Position numbers and translations under genes: made by a program. Under the pieces are notes generated by a model. That model was not told the origin of the DNA. It was given only the letters and a program-made list of their open reading frames with translations, and did no database searches. Positions 26,961-34,986 of a stretch of 46,548 nt of DNA are shown one piece after another. Source of the DNA: Fusobacteriia bacterium 4572_74 (GTDB lineage: Bacteria > Fusobacteriota > Fusobacteriia > Fusobacteriales > Fusobacteriaceae); contig NBMF01000011.1 of assembly GCA_002084825.1 (NCBI GenBank), positions 1 to 46,548 of the forward strand. The letters run 5' to 3'. Position 1 is the stretch's first letter. The number at the start of each line of letters is the position of its first letter.

Positions 26961-27956
26961 AAATTGCGAGCAGTTTACTTTTTCTTGATCTTATTGACTG
27001 CTTGCGGGAAAAAAGAGGATTCTAAAAATGCCATAAATGAAGGTGTGAAAAAAGTTGATTATAAAGTAGGAATAGTACTTGGTTTAGGTGGCTTAGGAGA
27101 TAAATCTTTCAGTGATTCAGCTTATGAAGGCCTTTTGAAAGCGGAAAAAGAATTAGGAATAAAAATTAAATATGTGGAGCCTACAACTCTTTCAGAATTT
27201 GATCAATTTTTAACTGAATTTGCAGAAGCAAATTATGATCTTATAATCGGTTTGAGTTTTGATGCTGAAAAAGGTATTGAAAAGGTAGCAAAAGAATATC
27301 CAGGAAGTAATTTTGTGATTATAGATTCGGTCGTAGATCTGCCAAATGTAAAGTCTATAATCTTTAATCAAAAAGAAGGATCTTTCTTAGCAGGAGCAGT
27401 AGGGCAGATGGTAAGTAAAAATAATTCATTGGGATTTATAGGAGCGATACAGGCTCCATTAATAAAGAATTTTTATGAGGGATATGAGCAGGGAGCACAC
27501 TATATGAATCCAAATGTTAAAGTAAAGGATATATATATTGGTGGGAGTAATCCTTTCAATGACCCTGCTAGAGCAAAAGAATTAGCTATATCAATGGCAG
27601 AAAATGGTGTGGATGTTATTTTTACAGTAGCAGGCGGATCTGGTAGAGGAGTTATGGAAGCTATAAAAGGTAGAGAAAATTTATATGGAATAGGTGTAGA
27701 TTCAAATCAGGATGGAGAAGTGAAGGGAAAAATTTTGACTTCGATCTTAAAAAGAGTGGATGTATCTGTATTTAATGCAGTTTCAGAAGGATTAGCTGGA
27801 AACTTTACGGCTGGAACCATTGTTTTAGGATTAAAAGAAAATGGAATGGGAACTACTGACTTTGAATTTTCTAAAGAACTTATCGGAGAGGAAAATTTAG
27901 CTAAATTAGAACAAATAAAGAAAGATTTAATCTCAGGAAAGATTGAAATCAAATAA
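26955..27956 (+). CDS. BMP-family nucleoside-binding lipoprotein (PnrA/TmpC-like)
   Basis: Substrate-binding lipoprotein of 333 residues for an ABC-type nucleoside importer. The signal is short with lipobox LLTAC (Cys17). Family motifs include VGIVLGLGGLGDKSFSDSAYEG, GAVGQMVSKNNSLGFIGAI and DVIFTVAGGSGRGVMEA. The start is odd: the only ATG lies within riboswitch P1 and no Shine-Dalgarno sequence precedes it; a TTG at 26964 is the alternative. No ATPase or permease genes follow, so the transporter partners are elsewhere or the gene is an orphan. A terminator follows directly. Regulation by guanine through the riboswitch is strongly suggested. Confidence 0.9.
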   Translation: MSKLRAVYFFLILLTACGKKEDSKNAINEGVKKVDYKVGIVLGLGGLGDKSFSDSAYEGLLKAEKELGIKIKYVEPTTLSEFDQFLTEFAEANYDLIIGLSFDAEKGIEKVAKEYPGSNFVIIDSVVDLPNVKSIIFNQKEGSFLAGAVGQMVSKNNSLGFIGAIQAPLIKNFYEGYEQGAHYMNPNVKVKDIYIGGSNPFNDPARAKELAISMAENGVDVIFTVAGGSGRGVMEAIKGRENLYGIGVDSNQDGEVKGKILTSILKRVDVSVFNAVSEGLAGNFTAGTIVLGLKENGMGTTDFEFSKELIGEENLAKLEQIKKDLISGKIEIK

Positions 27957-27962
27957 ATTTAG

Positions 27963-27992
27963 AATCCTCCAAATCTGGAGGATTTTTATTTT
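27963..27992 (+). terminator. Terminator of the nucleoside-binding lipoprotein gene
   Basis: AATCCTCCA-AATC-TGGAGGATT, a perfect 9-bp stem, followed by TTTATTTT. Confidence 0.9.
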
Positions 27993-28049
27993 GTATAGGG
28001 AATTACTGGGTTTAAATTTTGTTAGAGTTTTTAGAAAAGATATAAAGAT

Positions 28050-28706
28050 TTATATCTCTTTAGCATATTTTATTATAACATTTTTATCTAAGGTAATAAT
28101 ACTTTTTCGATCTTTTTTTATTATTCCTGAATCTGTAAAAAACTTTATGATCCTAGTCAAATTACGGTAGCTGACATTTAATTCTTTAGATAGTTCGTTT
28201 AAAGAGTTAAAATTGATAAGGTAATCATTTTTAACTAAATGAAGAGCTAAGATGTTTTTTAGATTAAATCCTTCTTTTAGGAGGATGGCACTGTTTGTTT
28301 TTAATAATTTTCGGGTAGAAGCTACTCCTAAAAATCTCCATAGCTGAGAATTATTCTTTAAATGCGTTTCAATAGCCTTAAATGAGATACTCATAATAAG
28401 GGTGTTATTAGAATTGGAAATCACATCAAATAACATGGGAGTTTCTCCCAAATATTCTACATCTCCAAATATTTCTGGAGGGGATAATTTATTTATGAAG
28501 ATACTTCTACCACTAGCTAAAAAAGAGTGAATATCAACTCCTCCAGACATAATAAAATATATACGTTTTACCTCATCTTTAGCATTGACTATATTTTCTC
28601 CCTTGGAATATTTTTTTAAATTAAATAAATTGATATTTTCCTTGGAAAACAAGTTATTCAGTTTATATGTATCTATAAATTTTTCTATGATTTGAGTATT
28701 TTTCAT
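28050..28706 (-). CDS. Crp/Fnr-family regulator, YeiL-like, copy B
   Basis: A 218-residue paralogue of the regulator at 26002-26685: the beta-roll (KYSKGENIVNAKDEVKRIYF) and the helix-turn-helix region (SYRNLTRIIKFFTDSGIIKKD compared with SYRHLNRVLKKFIEQGLIKKD) align. ATG with GGAG upstream. It is divergent from the pyrimidine phosphorylase/deoC unit, whose regulator it may be. The two copies flank the riboswitch-controlled lipoprotein gene, so a local duplication followed by divergence is plausible. Confidence 0.87.
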   Translation of the reverse strand: MKNTQIIEKFIDTYKLNNLFSKENINLFNLKKYSKGENIVNAKDEVKRIYFIMSGGVDIHSFLASGRSIFINKLSPPEIFGDVEYLGETPMLFDVISNSNNTLIMSISFKAIETHLKNNSQLWRFLGVASTRKLLKTNSAILLKEGFNLKNILALHLVKNDYLINFNSLNELSKELNVSYRNLTRIIKFFTDSGIIKKDRKSIITLDKNVIIKYAKEI

Positions 28707-28819
28707 CTATTCTCCTCTGTTTCTGCCACCTGTCCTATAATTAACTTATAAAATCTTATATCATATTTTAAGAAGAAAATCAAAATAATAATGATTAAAG
28801 AGGAAAAAAATAAAATATA

Positions 28820-28842
28820 AGTTATAATATATAGGTATAACT
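28820..28842. promoter_or_regulatory. Candidate operator of the deo unit
   Basis: AGTTATA and TATAACT face each other across nine bases, just upstream of the ribosome binding site (AAGGAGG) of the phosphorylase gene and near TATAAT-like sequences. It is a candidate target for the divergent Crp/Fnr regulator. Confidence 0.4.
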
Positions 28843-28864
28843 GTATTATATAAGGAGGCTAAAA

Positions 28865-30065
28865 ATGAGAATAGTTGATATTATCCAAAAGAAAAGAGAA
28901 AAAGAAATTTTAACCGATGAGGAGATAAGATTTTTATTAGAAAATTACCAGGCAGGAGAAGTGCCTGATTACCAGATCGCATCTTTTTTAATGGCTGTTT
29001 ATTTTAATGGAATGACTACAGAGGAATTGAAAGTATTTACAGAAACTATGATAGATTCAGGAGAAACAATAGATTTTCCTGGTGTGGAGAAATTTTTGAT
29101 AGATAAACATTCTACAGGAGGGGTAGGAGATAAAACAACTATCGCTTTAGCACCTATATTTGGTGCACTAGGAATGGGAACGGCAAAATTATCCGGGAAG
29201 GGACTAGGTCATACTGGTGGAACTATAGATAAATTTGAGTCGATCAAAGGTTTTAAATTTAGTAATTCAAAAGAAGAGTTAGTAAAAATAGTAAATGAAA
29301 CAGGAACAGGACTCATGGGACAGGCAGATACAATAGTTCCTTTGGATAAAAAACTTTATGCATTAAGAGATGTTACAGCTACTGTATCAAGTATCCCACT
29401 TATTGCCAGTTCTATAATGAGTAAAAAATTGGCAGTTCATGCAGATGCAATAATTTTAGATGTAAAGGTAGGATCTGGGGCATTTATGAAGAATCTGACT
29501 GAAGCACGTAAATTAGCTCAAACAATGTATGATTTGGGGAAGGCATTTGATAGAAATATTGTATGTATGCTGACTAATATGGATGAACCATTAGGGAATG
29601 CCGTAGGAAATTCACTCGAAATAGTAGAAGCTGTGGAAACTTTAAAGGGGAATGGACCAGAAGATTTCACTTATCTAGTAGAAGTATTAGGAGCACAAGC
29701 ACTCATTTTAAAAGGTGATGTAAAAACATTGGAAGAAGGAATTGAAAGAGTAAAGGAAGTTATAGAAATTTGAATTTAATGTGGATGAAAGTGGATATAT
29801 AAAACATATTGATGCTGAAAAAATAGGTAAGGCTGCAATGATGTTAGGAGCTGGAAGAGCGACAAAGGATGATGTAATAGATCATTCAGTTGGACTCATA
29901 ATGCATAAGAAGGTAGGAGATCAATTTGAATCAAGAGAAGCTATTTTAACTCTATATCATCAAAATAACATGAGAGATGAGATCATAGAAACTTTAAAAA
30001 GTGCTTTTGTATTCTCTAAAGAAAAAGTAGAAAAAATTCCAACAATACTAGGTATGATAGGGTAA
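28865..30065 (+). pseudogene. pdp: Pyrimidine-nucleoside (thymidine) phosphorylase, broken
   Basis: Would split uridine or thymidine into base and (deoxy)ribose 1-phosphate. The first frame (28865-29773, 302 residues) holds STGGVGDKTTIALAP, GKGLGHTGGTIDKFE and the phosphate and base sites. It ends abruptly after VKEVIEI. The tail (from 29773 to 30065) continues in another frame as FNVDESGYIKHIDAEKIGKA and VIDHSVGLIMHKKVGDQ. Together they give about 395 residues against the usual 430-440, so roughly 40 residues were deleted together with a frame change. The rest is well preserved, so the loss looks recent. It lies directly ahead of deoC. Confidence 0.88.
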
Positions 30066-30114
30066 CGAATTATATAAATTTGTGGCAAAAACAAAAAAAT
30101 GGAGGGATAAAATC

Positions 30115-30780
30115 ATGGAAATAAACAAGTATATAGATCACACAGTATTAAAGGCGACGACTACAGAGGCAGATATAATAAAATTATGTAAGGAAGCTCG
30201 TAAATATAACTTTTTTTCAGTATGTATAAATGGAGCTTATGTGCCTTTGGCTAAAAAAGAATTAGAGGGATCAGGTATAAAAATTGCAGCAGTAATAGGA
30301 TTTCCACTAGGAGCTATGTCTAAAGATGCAAAGATATTTGAAACTAAAAAATGTATCGAAGATGGAGCAGATGAGATCGATATGGTACTCAATATTGGAT
30401 TCTTAAAAGGTGGTAAGTTTGATGAAGTAGAATCTGAGATCAGAGAGATAAAGGAAGCTATAGGAACTCATATATTAAAAGTTATCCATGAAAATTGTTA
30501 TTTAACAGATGCAGAAAAAAGAAAAGCTTGTGAGCTTTCTGTCAGTGCAGGGGCAGACTTTGTAAAAACTTCTACAGGATTTGGAACAGGTGGATCTACA
30601 TTTGAAGATGTAGCTATTATGAAAGAAGTAGTAGGAGATAAAGCACAGATAAAGGCCGCTGGAGGAGTAAGAGATATAGAAACTGCTATGAAATATATTG
30701 AGATGGGAGTAACTAGATTAGGAACATCTTCTGGTGTTAGCTTAGTGAGTACAGGAAAAGCAAAAGAAGGAGAATACTAA
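30115..30780 (+). CDS. deoC: Deoxyribose-phosphate aldolase
   Basis: Cleaves 2-deoxyribose 5-phosphate to acetaldehyde and glyceraldehyde 3-phosphate. The 221-residue protein has the short bacterial length and the active-site set: EIDMVLNIGFLKGG, LKVIHENCYL and the Schiff-base lysine in FVKTSTGFGTGGST, with KAAGGVRDIETA following. The ATG at 30115 is chosen because GGAGGG lies eight bases upstream. It normally works with a nucleoside phosphorylase and a phosphopentomutase; the phosphorylase next door is broken, but the phosphohexomutase family gene at 18740 is intact. Confidence 0.95.
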   Translation: MEINKYIDHTVLKATTTEADIIKLCKEARKYNFFSVCINGAYVPLAKKELEGSGIKIAAVIGFPLGAMSKDAKIFETKKCIEDGADEIDMVLNIGFLKGGKFDEVESEIREIKEAIGTHILKVIHENCYLTDAEKRKACELSVSAGADFVKTSTGFGTGGSTFEDVAIMKEVVGDKAQIKAAGGVRDIETAMKYIEMGVTRLGTSSGVSLVSTGKAKEGEY

Positions 30781-30847
30781 GATATATTTAATTATATATT
30801 TTAAAATATAAAGAATAAAACCCTAAAAAGAATACTATTATATTATA

Positions 30848-30897
30848 ACCTGTGAATTAGACATTAGAAAAAAGTGTTTTATTTGCAGGTTTTTTTA
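30848..30897 (+). repeat. 43-bp imperfect palindromic repeat, copy 1 (possible deoC terminator)
   Basis: Begins ACCTGTGAATTAGA and ends ATTTGCAGGT, with self-complementary ends, and is followed by seven Ts, so it may end the deoC transcript. An inverted copy lies at 36996-37037 with about five changes and one fewer base. Confidence 0.6.
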
Positions 30898-31057
30898 AAT
30901 CTCTTTAGCACTAAGGAAAAACTAGAAAGATCAGTAAGAAATCCTTTTTTCTTAGTTAAAATCTACTTCTAAAGCTTTTATTTCCCTTCTTTTATTATAT
31001 TTAATGAAACAAATGAAGCGTTGTTTGTACAAAGGTGAATATTGAAAATTATCAAAC

Positions 31058-31086
31058 AAAAAAGGTCAGGGTAACTAATCCTGACC
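31058..31086 (-). terminator. Terminator of hydrophobic-peptide element 2
   Basis: Read leftwards, GGTCAGG-N9-CCTGACC then six Ts; the same stem as in element 1. Confidence 0.88.
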
Positions 31087-31110
31087 ACGCGAGTGGCTAA
31101 AAATATATTA

Positions 31111-31215
31111 CTACATTTTAAAGAATAAAATCAAAGCTATTACTAGCAATGAAAATATATATTCTTTAGGTAATAGTTTTAATATTTCTAGTAAAAATAT
31201 ATAGAGATTTTGCAA
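31111..31215 (-). CDS. Hydrophobic 34-residue peptide, putative type I toxin, copy 2
   Basis: TTG start with a full AAAGGAGGTG six bases upstream. The peptide begins MQNLYIFLLEILKLLPKEYI and ends FSLLVIALILFFKM; 28 of 34 residues equal copy 1. Topology is a short amphipathic N-terminal segment and one membrane helix. It lies alone between deoC and an HD-domain gene, on the opposite strand to both, which is typical of a self-contained module. The upstream CACCT can also pair with the AGGTG of the ribosome binding site, a second lock on translation. Confidence 0.74.
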   Translation of the reverse strand: MQNLYIFLLEILKLLPKEYIFSLLVIALILFFKM

Positions 31216-31403
31216 AAGTTCACCTCCTTTAAAAGGTGTTAAACAAAAGGTGTGTCTAAGACCAATTATTTACAGGCTATAAATAGCCACTCATATTAAT
31301 TTTATCATACGCAAGATAAAATTAATACAAAAAGAAAAAACCAACTAGTTAGGCTGGTTTTTTCATAGACACTTTCTTTTGCAAATCTCTATAATTTATG
31401 TAT
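31216..31403 (-). ncRNA. Structured leader of element 2 with start-codon-sequestering 5' end
   Basis: The RNA 5' end (31393-31376) pairs with the peptide start region (31218-31200) over 18 base pairs with a single bulged A. The next stem is GTGTCTA (31372-31366) with TAGACAC (31258-31252), at the same place as ATGTCGAG/CTCGACAT in element 1: different bases, same pairing. Inside are GAAAAAACCA...TGGTTTTTTC followed by T5, a perfect 12-bp stem ATTAATTTTATC/GATAAAATTAAT and GGCTATTTATAGCC. The apical loop of the first hairpin contains the self-complementary ACTAGT in both copies. Confidence 0.68.
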
Positions 31404-31409
31404 AGGTTA

Positions 31410-31438
31410 ATTATATATAAATATCTGTAAAAAGTCAA
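31410..31438 (-). promoter_or_regulatory. Promoter of element 2
   Basis: TTGACT (31438-31433), 17 bp, then a perfect TATAAT (31415-31410), reading leftwards. One of the best promoter matches in the window. Confidence 0.85.
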
Positions 31439-31589
31439 ATTAACCAAAATAATTAAGAATTTGTTTCTATTAATCAAGTTACTAAATCTAAATACTTGAG
31501 AAGGAATAAAAATATATTAATGACATATAAAAAAAGAATCAGGTTATTTTTCTTGGTCTTAACCTAAAAATAAATATTCGTGCCTATTC

Positions 31590-31605
31590 GTGCAATTCGT
31601 GACTA
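31590..31605. repeat. Dispersed intergenic phrase GTGCAATTCGTGACTA, copy 2
   Basis: Identical to 17229-17244. Both copies are a short distance upstream of a plus-strand gene and in AT-rich sequence. Confidence 0.5.
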
Positions 31606-31610
31606 GCTTT

Positions 31611-31640
31611 TGTTTTTTTAGATTTTTTTAGATTTTTTTA
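31611..31640. repeat. Tandem 10-mer GATTTTTTTA, about three units
   Basis: Two exact units (31621-31640) preceded by a near-copy TGTTTTTTTA. It lies in the gap 31439-31720, which otherwise contains no gene. Confidence 0.6.
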
Positions 31641-31720
31641 GATTTGTATTATTCTATTATGGGAATCAAATAAATATGTTAATATAAATATATATATAAT
31701 TATTTATGGGAGTGTTGAGA

Positions 31721-32377
31721 ATGAATAGAAAATTAATCATAAAAAAAACTAAAGAATTTGTAAAGAAAAAATTAGAAGGTGAAGGATCAGGGCATGATTG
31801 GTGGCATATTGTAAGAGTTTACAACAATGCACTGGATATAGCTAAGCAAGAAAAGAAACTTGATCTTTTAAAAGACGAGATCAATATAAATATCTTTGTG
31901 GTAGAACTAGGGGCTCTCCTACACGATATAGCAGACCATAAATTTGGATATAGTGATCAGGATAGGAAAAATATCATAAGTGATTTTTTGCTCGAATTAG
32001 GAGTAGAAAATGAAACAATAGATCATGTAGTTTATATAGCTAATAATATATCGTTTAAAGGTGGAAAAAATAAACATAAGATGGAAACTATCGAGGGTGA
32101 GATAGTGCAAGATGCAGATAGGCTAGATGCTATAGGAGCCATAGGGATAGGCAGAACTTTTGCATATGGTGGATATAAAAAAAGAGTTATGTATGACCCA
32201 GATTCTAAACACAGTCTAAAAAATAAGGAAGATACAATCAGTCATTTCTATGAAAAACTTCTCCTGTTAAAAGATAGGATGAATACTAAAACGGGATATG
32301 AAAAAGCCCAAAATAGACACAGGGTAATGGAAGAATTTTTGGAAAATTTTCACTCTGAATGGAACGGAGAAAAATAA
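31721..32377 (+). CDS. HD-superfamily phosphohydrolase (YedJ-like)
   Basis: A 218-residue metal-dependent hydrolase. The motifs are GSGHDWWHIVRVYNNAL, ELGALLHDIADHKFG (HD pair) and IVQDADRLDAIGAIGIGRTF, in the arrangement of the YedJ/YpgQ subgroup that acts on small phosphorylated nucleotides. The ATG at 31721 follows GGGAG by eight bases; the upstream ATG at 31706 overlaps that site. It stands alone, followed by a 168-bp gap before the cofactor genes. Confidence 0.9.
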   Translation: MNRKLIIKKTKEFVKKKLEGEGSGHDWWHIVRVYNNALDIAKQEKKLDLLKDEININIFVVELGALLHDIADHKFGYSDQDRKNIISDFLLELGVENETIDHVVYIANNISFKGGKNKHKMETIEGEIVQDADRLDAIGAIGIGRTFAYGGYKKRVMYDPDSKHSLKNKEDTISHFYEKLLLLKDRMNTKTGYEKAQNRHRVMEEFLENFHSEWNGEK

Positions 32378-32545
32378 AATGATTATTTTTGTGTCAATAT
32401 TTTTCTTTTTTTAACATTTATAGGGTTTCATGTCATATTTAATTACGCAAATTAGTAAAAAACTTGATTTATATAAAAATGAGGTATAATATGCTTAATA
32501 TAAGAAAAACAGAATGTGTTATCATTTACAATAAGAGGTGAAGTT

Positions 32546-33034
32546 ATGAGAGTTGGAATAGTTTGTATGAGTGATAAAGGATCTAAAGGAGAAAGGGAAG
32601 ACCTGAGTACAAAAGTGATGATAGAGTGTGTAGAAAATTTTGGATATGAAGTTGTTGTAACTGATCTCATTCCAGATGAAGAAAACCTTATTGAGAGGAA
32701 ATTGTTAGAAGTCGTAGAAAGAGGAGATATAGATTTAATTTTAACTACAGGTGGGACAGGATTTTCTCCCAGGGATGTGACACCAGAAGCAACTCTAAAA
32801 GTTATAGAAAGGTTGACACCTGGGATACCGGAGGCGATGAGAGCATTTAGTATGAAGATAACTAATCGTGGGATGCTATCCAGGGGTGTTGCAGGGATTA
32901 GAAAGAATACGCTAATAATTAATCTTCCTGGAAGCCCTAAGGCAGTAAGGGAAATATTAGAATATATGTTAGAACCAATACATCATGGGTTAGAAATTTT
33001 ATTAAAAAAAACAGGAGACTGTGCCAGAAAGTAG
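32546..33034 (+). CDS. mog: Molybdopterin adenylyltransferase-type protein (MogA/MoaB)
   Basis: A 162-residue protein that adenylylates molybdopterin before metal insertion. Motifs: ILTTGGTGFSPRDVTPEAT, PGIPEAMRAFSM and INLPGSPKAVREILEYML. ATG with AAGAGGTG upstream. A TATAAT sequence near 32487-32492 is a plausible promoter element. First gene of a molybdenum/tungsten cofactor cluster; 11 bp later the relics of a tungstate transporter begin. Confidence 0.93.
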   Translation: MRVGIVCMSDKGSKGEREDLSTKVMIECVENFGYEVVVTDLIPDEENLIERKLLEVVERGDIDLILTTGGTGFSPRDVTPEATLKVIERLTPGIPEAMRAFSMKITNRGMLSRGVAGIRKNTLIINLPGSPKAVREILEYMLEPIHHGLEILLKKTGDCARK

Positions 33035-33045
33035 AGGGAGGAAAT

Positions 33046-33114
33046 ATGGATTATATATTAAATGGATTTATAGAGGCATTTAAATTAATAATTTCATATA
33101 TGTTCATAAGATAG
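33046..33114 (+). pseudogene. tupB: Tungstate ABC permease TupB, N-terminal scrap
   Basis: A 22-codon ORF with a good ribosome binding site (AGGGAGG) reads MDYILNGFIEAFKLIIS, the usual start of TupB-type permeases, then YMFIR and stop. The other about 200 residues have been deleted. The identification rests on 17 residues plus the ATPase relic that follows, so it is only moderately sure. Confidence 0.6.
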
Positions 33115-33130
33115 AGGTGAATGATTAGTT

Positions 33131-33739
33131 ATGATAAAGGATATTAAGATTAGAAATTTAAAAAAATTTTAACAGGAAAAAAATTTTAAATATTTTGGAA
33201 CTAACTTTTAGAAATAGTGAAATTAGTTATTTAATTGGAGAAAATGGAGCGGGGAAATCTACCTTATTAAATATTTTAGCGAGGATAGATAAAAACTATC
33301 AGGGTGGAATAGATGATTCTTTTGCAGTAGATGAGATTTCATTGGTAGACGCAAACCCATACATGCTAAAAGGGGATGTTTATAAAAATATTGTATACCC
33401 CTTGAAAATCAGGAAAAGAGAGAATATAGAAGAGAGTATGACCACTCTTTTGGATATATTTAATTTAAATACCTTAAAAAATAAAGAGGCTTCCAAACTC
33501 TCAAGTGGGGAAACTCAAAAAGTTGCAATTGTAAGAGCACTTTCATTTTCTCCTAAATTACTGATGTTAGATGAACCTACGGCAAATATATATATATATT
33601 AGCTAAACTCGAACTTATAAATATTTTGAAAAAATATAATGATCAAGGTAATACAATAATTATTGTAACTCATGATTATAATTTTTTTGAAAATTTAAAG
33701 GGAGAAAAAATAATTTTGGAGAAATTAGGAATGGAATAA
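33131..33739 (+). pseudogene. tupC: Tungstate-type ABC transporter ATPase TupC, two frameshifts
   Basis: Three frames together rebuild one ABC ATPase of about 200 residues. Piece 1 (33131-33172) starts MIKDIKIRNLKKF and stops after an A7T4 run. Piece 2 (to 33602) has Walker A GENGAGKSTL, signature LSSGETQKVAIVRAL and Walker B LLMLDEP, and stops in an (AT)7 run. Piece 3 (to 33739) reads LAKLELINILKKYND, IIIVTHDYNFF with the switch histidine, and ends EKLGME. Both breaks lie in simple repeats, so slippage is the likely cause. Apart from these two indels the motifs are intact. Confidence 0.85.
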
Positions 33740-33754
33740 AAGGGGAGTTAAAAT

Positions 33755-34975
33755 ATGAATTTTTTAAAAGTAACTGATATAGATGAGATAGAGGAATTAA
33801 TTTTAAAAAAAATGCCATCTCTTAAAGGGGAAAAAGAAATCTGTAAATTAGAGGATTCACTGGGTAGGATACTGTGTGAAAACGTTACAGCTAGTCTAAA
33901 TGTCCCTGAATTTAATAGATCCATAGTGGATGGGTATGCTATAAAATCCAAGGAGTCTTTGGGAGCTTCACAGGGAATTCCTGCATTTTTCACCATAAAA
34001 GGTGAAGTTTTGATAGGGGAAGATACTTCTAAAAAATTGGAAAGTGGGGAAGCTATATATGTCCCGACAGGTGCTATGATTCCGATAGGTGCTGACTCTA
34101 TGATCATGGTAGAGTACTGTGAAATATTAGAAGATACTTTACTCGTGCATAAACCAGTAAGTAATTTTGAAAATATAATGCTTATGGGAGAAGATGTAAA
34201 AGCAGATGATATTATTTTAAAAAAAGGATCGACTATAACTCCAGAAAATGTAGGAGTTTTGGCATCTTTAGGGATATATGAACTACCTGTATTTAAAAAA
34301 TTCAGATTTTCTATAATCTCTACAGGAAATGAAATTATAGGTGAGGATGAAGAGTATAAGATGGGGAAAATTAGAGATATAAACTCCTACACCCTATCTC
34401 TAGCTATCCAGAAATTTGGAGTTGTTATAGAAAAAAAAATAGTTAAAGATAATTTTGAAGCTATATTGGAAGAGGTAAAAAAATCAACTGAAAATTCAGA
34501 TATAGTACTCATATCAGGTGGAAGTTCTGCCGGTAACTATGACTATACTAGCAAGGTAATCTCCACATTGGATGGAGGAGAGGTCTTTATTCATGGAATA
34601 TCTATAAAACCAGGGAAACCTACTATTATTGGAAAATCTAACAATAAACTTATTTTTGGTCTGCCTGGACATCCGATCTCATCGATGGTTGTTTTTAATA
34701 TTGTTGTAAAAAAACTTATTGAAAACTTATATTTTTGTGAGGATAAGGATGATTATTATTATGGAATTTTATCTCACAATCTTCATTCTACACCTGGACG
34801 AACGACATATCAGATGATTGCTAAAACTATTGAAAATAATGAGATAATTATTAATCCTATCTTTGGAAAATCAGGGATGACCACTCTTATGACTAAATCT
34901 AACGGATATATAATATTAGAGAGTAATATAGAGGGGTTAGATAAGGGAAGCCGGGTAAGGGTATATAGATTTTAG
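33755..34975 (+). CDS. moeA: Molybdopterin molybdenumtransferase MoeA, copy 1
   Basis: Inserts molybdate or tungstate into adenylylated molybdopterin. This 406-residue protein has the full MoeA layout: NVPEFNRSIVDGYAIKS, the GAMIPIGADSMIMVE region, STGNEIIG, LISGGSSAGNYDYTSKVI, and [13 protein letters not shown] with LPGHPISSMVVFNIVV. ATG after GGGGAG. Its stop codon overlaps the ribosome binding site of the second moeA. The two moeA genes plus mog suggest use of molybdenum- or tungsten-bis-pterin enzymes. Confidence 0.94.
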   Translation: MNFLKVTDIDEIEELILKKMPSLKGEKEICKLEDSLGRILCENVTASLNVPEFNRSIVDGYAIKSKESLGASQGIPAFFTIKGEVLIGEDTSKKLESGEAIYVPTGAMIPIGADSMIMVEYCEILEDTLLVHKPVSNFENIMLMGEDVKADDIILKKGSTITPENVGVLASLGIYELPVFKKFRFSIISTGNEIIGEDEEYKMGKIRDINSYTLSLAIQKFGVVIEKKIVKDNFEAILEEVKKSTENSDIVLISGGSSAGNYDYTSKVISTLDGGEVFIHGISIKPGKPTIIGKSNNKLIFGLPGHPISSMVVFNIVVKKLIENLYFCEDKDDYYYGILSHNLHSTPGRTTYQMIAKTIENNEIIINPIFGKSGMTTLMTKSNGYIILESNIEGLDKGSRVRVYRF

Positions 34976-34986
34976 GAGGTAGAAAT

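Noticed and set aside
31611-31640. Tandem GATTTTTTTA units as a CRISPR-like array
   Set aside because: Units are contiguous 10-mers without spacers; this is a simple repeat. No CRISPR array or cas gene is seen in the window.
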